Shown here piece after piece: positions 37,025 through 40,009 of a stretch of DNA of 40,009 nucleotides. Source of the stretch: Saccharofermentans sp. (lineage in GTDB: Bacteria > Bacillota > Clostridia > Saccharofermentanales > Saccharofermentanaceae); assembly GCA_024685135.1 (NCBI GenBank), contig JAIKWA010000052.1, positions 1 through 40,009 on the forward strand, written 5' to 3'. Positions within the stretch are counted from its first letter, which is position 1. Each line of letters starts with the position of its first letter. Made by a program: the position numbers and the translations under genes. Below the pieces are notes generated by a model. That model was not told where the DNA came from, searched no databases, and saw only the letters and a list, made by a program, of their open reading frames with translations.

Positions 37025-37055
37025 CCCCGTGTGGAATCATCCGCGCGGGGTTATT
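37025..37055 (+). terminator. Probable terminator hairpin
   Basis: ccccgtgtgga-atca-tccgcgcgggg followed by ttatt; the stem uses some G-U pairs. Confidence 0.5.
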
Positions 37056-37157
37056 AATTGCAACCAAAAACCTCAAGATAAATCACGGTTTTTTTGTGTT
37101 GGTATAGGCGCAGTGCTTATGCTATTATTTATTAATTAATTTACAAGGGGGCTTTCT

Positions 37158-38666
37158 ATGGCACAGATTTTCGAGCAGGAATCAAGAACATTCTCAGAGT
37201 ACCTTCTTATACCCAACCTCACAACAGAGGACAACACTCCCGATAAGATCGATCTATCGGCTCCGGTATGTAAGTACAGGAAGGGCGAAGAGGAATCAAG
37301 ACTTAAGATAAATATCCCTATGGTATCAGCAGTAATGCAGGCTGTATCGGATGACGGTCTTGCCATAGCGCTCGCAAGATGCGGCGGTATGTCGTTCGTA
37401 TTCCAGTCACAGTCAGTTGAATCACAGTGTGAGATGATCCGCAAGGTCAAGAAGTACAAGGCCGGCATCGTAGCATCAGACTCCAACCTGTCACCTGACG
37501 ACACTCTCGCAAGAGTACTCGAGCTCCGCGACCAGACAGGCCACGGCACTGCAGCCGTAACAGAAGACGGCAGAGCTGACGGCAAGCTCTTAGGTCTCGT
37601 AACAACAAGAGACTACCGTGTAAGCCGTATGTCCCCCGATGAGAAGGTATCAACCTTCATGACCCCCATAGACAAGCTCGTAACAGCACCCGAGGGCACA
37701 TCCCTTAAGGAAGCAAATGACATAATCTGGGACAACAAGATCAACCAGCTCCCCATAATCGATACACAGGGAAGACTCGTAGGCCTCGTTTTCCGTAAGG
37801 ACTACGAATTCCACAAGGCAAATCCGCACGAACTCTTAGATTCCGAGAAGAAGCTCATCGTCGGTGCCGGCATCAATACAAGAGACTATGAGACAAGAGT
37901 TCCCGCACTCGTTGAAGCAGGCGCAGATGCTCTCTGCCTCGACTCTTCTGACGGTTTCTCCGTATGGCAGAAGAACGCTCTCGAGTGGATCAAGTCAAGA
38001 TATCCGGATGTTATCGTAGGTGCAGGTAACGTAGTAGACGCAGAGGGCTTCAGATACCTCGCAGACTGCGGCGCAGACTTCATCAAGATCGGTATCGGAG
38101 GCGGCTCCATCTGCATCACGAGAGAGCAGAAGGGTATCGGCTGCGGCCAGGCATCTGCAGTTCTCGCAGTTGCAAAGGCAAGAGACGAATACTTCAAGGA
38201 AACAGGCGTATATATCCCTCTTTGCTCTGACGGCGGTATCGTTCACGATTACCACATGGCTCTTGCACTTGCCATGGGTGCCGACTTCATGATGCTCGGC
38301 AGATATTTCGCAAGATTCGACGAATCTCCTACGAGGAAGCTCCTTGTAGGCGGCACATATGTAAAAGAGTACTGGGGCGAGGGCTCTAACAGAGCGCGCA
38401 ACTGGCAGCGTTACGACGACGGCGGCAAGGGCGGCAAGATGGCCTTCGAGGAAGGCGTTGATTCTTACGTTCCTTACGCAGGTACCCTCAAGGACGGTGT
38501 TGAGACATCTCTTGCAAAGGTCAAGGCAACAATGTGCTCCTGCGGTTCTTCTTCGATAGAGGAATTCCAGCAGAAGGCAAGACTTGTAATCGTATCTTCA
38601 ACATCCATCGTCGAGGGCGGTGCTCACGACGTAATCCAGAAGGAGAACGACAGGACTGCAAGATAA
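37158..38666 (+). CDS. guaB: IMP dehydrogenase
   Basis: [32 protein letters not shown] pair; [20 protein letters not shown]. Confidence 0.95.
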   Translation: MAQIFEQESRTFSEYLLIPNLTTEDNTPDKIDLSAPVCKYRKGEEESRLKINIPMVSAVMQAVSDDGLAIALARCGGMSFVFQSQSVESQCEMIRKVKKYKAGIVASDSNLSPDDTLARVLELRDQTGHGTAAVTEDGRADGKLLGLVTTRDYRVSRMSPDEKVSTFMTPIDKLVTAPEGTSLKEANDIIWDNKINQLPIIDTQGRLVGLVFRKDYEFHKANPHELLDSEKKLIVGAGINTRDYETRVPALVEAGADALCLDSSDGFSVWQKNALEWIKSRYPDVIVGAGNVVDAEGFRYLADCGADFIKIGIGGGSICITREQKGIGCGQASAVLAVAKARDEYFKETGVYIPLCSDGGIVHDYHMALALAMGADFMMLGRYFARFDESPTRKLLVGGTYVKEYWGEGSNRARNWQRYDDGGKGGKMAFEEGVDSYVPYAGTLKDGVETSLAKVKATMCSCGSSSIEEFQQKARLVIVSSTSIVEGGAHDVIQKENDRTAR

Positions 38667-38729
38667 ATTTGCAAAAGACGTCCCCCTTTATTAAAATAAG
38701 CAAAGCTAAATCCAAAGGAGTAATACCAA

Positions 38730-39209
38730 ATGGCAGATGTAATTAAGAACCAGATGACCAAGGAAGGTTTCGAGGAACTTCAGAACGAACTTGCCGAGAG
38801 AAAGACTACCAAGATGGCAGAGATCTCTGCCAAGCTCGAGGAAGCAAAGGCTCAGGGAGACTTATCGGAGAACTCCGAGTACGACGAAGCCAAGGCTGAG
38901 CAGTCTGCTAACGCAGAGAGGATCGCAGCTATCGAGGCTATCCTCAAGAACGCAGAAGTAGTTGACGATTCAGAGCTTACAACTGAGAAGGTTGCATTGG
39001 GCTCCATCGTTACACTCCAGAACACAGCAACAAAAGAAGAGTTCAAATACAAGCTCGTAGGTGAATCCGAGGTTGACTTCAAGAAGAAGAAGATCTCAGA
39101 GAACTCTCCCGTAGGAAGAGCTATCACAGGTCAGAAGAAGGGTAAGACTGTATCTGTTTCAGCACCTACAGGCGTTATCAAGTACAAGATCGTTAAGATC
39201 GAGAAGTAA
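38730..39209 (+). CDS. greA: Transcription elongation factor GreA
   Basis: MTKEGFEELQNELAERKTTKMAEISAKLEEAKAQGDLSENSEYDEAKAEQ. Confidence 0.95.
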   Translation: MADVIKNQMTKEGFEELQNELAERKTTKMAEISAKLEEAKAQGDLSENSEYDEAKAEQSANAERIAAIEAILKNAEVVDDSELTTEKVALGSIVTLQNTATKEEFKYKLVGESEVDFKKKKISENSPVGRAITGQKKGKTVSVSAPTGVIKYKIVKIEK

Positions 39210-39239
39210 TACGCCCCGTACAATAAGATTACTTAAGTG

Positions 39240-39270
39240 GAAGTGCGGGCTATGTTCGCACTTCTTATTC
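39240..39270 (+). terminator. Possible terminator downstream of greA
   Basis: gaagtgcg-ggctatgtt-cgcacttc followed by ttattctt. Confidence 0.5.
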
Positions 39271-39293
39271 TTAAATAGAATGGAGATTTATAT

Positions 39294-40009
39294 ATGGCTA
39301 GTGAGATCGATGTAAGGCTGGAGAAGTTTAATAATCTCAAGCAGGCCGGCAAGAACCCCTTTGAGATAACTAAATTCGACCAGACTTGCCACACCGACGA
39401 TGCAAAGGCAGCTTACGATGAACTCGAGAGCAGGCTTCTTGCGGGCAGGGAAGAGGTAGACGTAACAGGCCTCGAAGAGCAGGAAGCAAGAGCAAAGAAG
39501 AAGGCAGATTACGAGGAAAGACGCCAGATAATGGACGCTGAGCCTATCCGTGTATCCATTGCCGGCCGTATGATGTTCAAGCGTGTCATGGGTAAGGCTT
39601 CCTTCATGTCTTTAAGAGACCTCAAGGGCAATATCCAGGTATATGTAGCACGTGACGCGATAGGTGAGGAGCCTTACGCTGATTTCAAGAAGTCTGATGT
39701 AGGTGATATCTTCGGCGTTGAAGGTTTCCTCTTCAGGACCATGACAGGTGAGATCTCAGTACATGCCGAGAAGATCACTCTTCTCACAAAGAGCCTTCAG
39801 CCTCTCCCCGAGAAGTTCCACGGCCTGACAGATACCGACATGAGATATCGTCAGAGATATACCGACCTCATCATGAACCCTGAGGTAAAGGACACATTCG
39901 TCAAGAGATCCAAGATAATCAAGGAGATCCGTAACTTCCTCGATTCGAGAAACTTCATGGAAGTTGAGACTCCGATGCTCGTAAGCAATGCCGGCGGTGC
40001 TGCTGCAAG
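39294..40009 (+). CDS. lysS: Lysyl-tRNA synthetase, N-terminal part (truncated by window end)
   Basis: VSIAGRMMFKRVMGKASFMSLRDLKGNIQVYVARD; LTDTDMRYRQRYTDLIMNPEV; FMEVETPML. Confidence 0.92.
   Translation, partial: MASEIDVRLEKFNNLKQAGKNPFEITKFDQTCHTDDAKAAYDELESRLLAGREEVDVTGLEEQEARAKKKADYEERRQIMDAEPIRVSIAGRMMFKRVMGKASFMSLRDLKGNIQVYVARDAIGEEPYADFKKSDVGDIFGVEGFLFRTMTGEISVHAEKITLLTKSLQPLPEKFHGLTDTDMRYRQRYTDLIMNPEVKDTFVKRSKIIKEIRNFLDSRNFMEVETPMLVSNAGGAAA

Noticed and set aside
37066-37100. Possible riboswitch or attenuator upstream of guaB
   Set aside because: Only a weak AAAAACC...GGTTTTT pairing is visible; no conserved purine-riboswitch core could be recognised by eye.
1-40009. CRISPR array, prophage, transposon, tRNA or rRNA
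   Set aside because: No regularly spaced repeats, transposase or integrase, phage structural genes, or cloverleaf-like tRNA sequences were seen by eye; a tRNAscan/Infernal run would be needed to exclude small RNAs.

Overview
The window looks like chromosomal DNA from a Clostridia-like Firmicute; taxonomy is inferred from gene content and style only. Most genes are core or housekeeping: YfhO-family membrane proteins, yebC, coaW-type pantothenate kinase, hemZ, buk-pta, queT, Mrp/NBP35, ispF/ispD, radA, guaB, greA and a partial lysS. The most notable accessory content is a type IV pilus (T4P) locus at about 7.5-21.9 kb. It encodes pilB, pilT, pilC, pilM, PilN-like and PilO-like proteins, two very short pilins (66 and 71 aa), two larger minor prepilins, and a separate 636-aa PilX-like prepilin. 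A minus-strand block (yebC, a P-loop/Asp23-like protein, a DUF6062-like protein and a YedF-C/DsrE-like protein) splits the pilus locus. The best candidates for undescribed biology are: (i) the mini-pilin module, with separate promoters, a strong hairpin between the genes and operator-like repeats; (ii) the large PilX-like surface protein; (iii) the P-loop/Asp23-like fusion and its uncharacterised neighbours. No CRISPR array, rRNA, tRNA, transposase or prophage was seen. All family calls come from reading motifs by eye, not from database searches.
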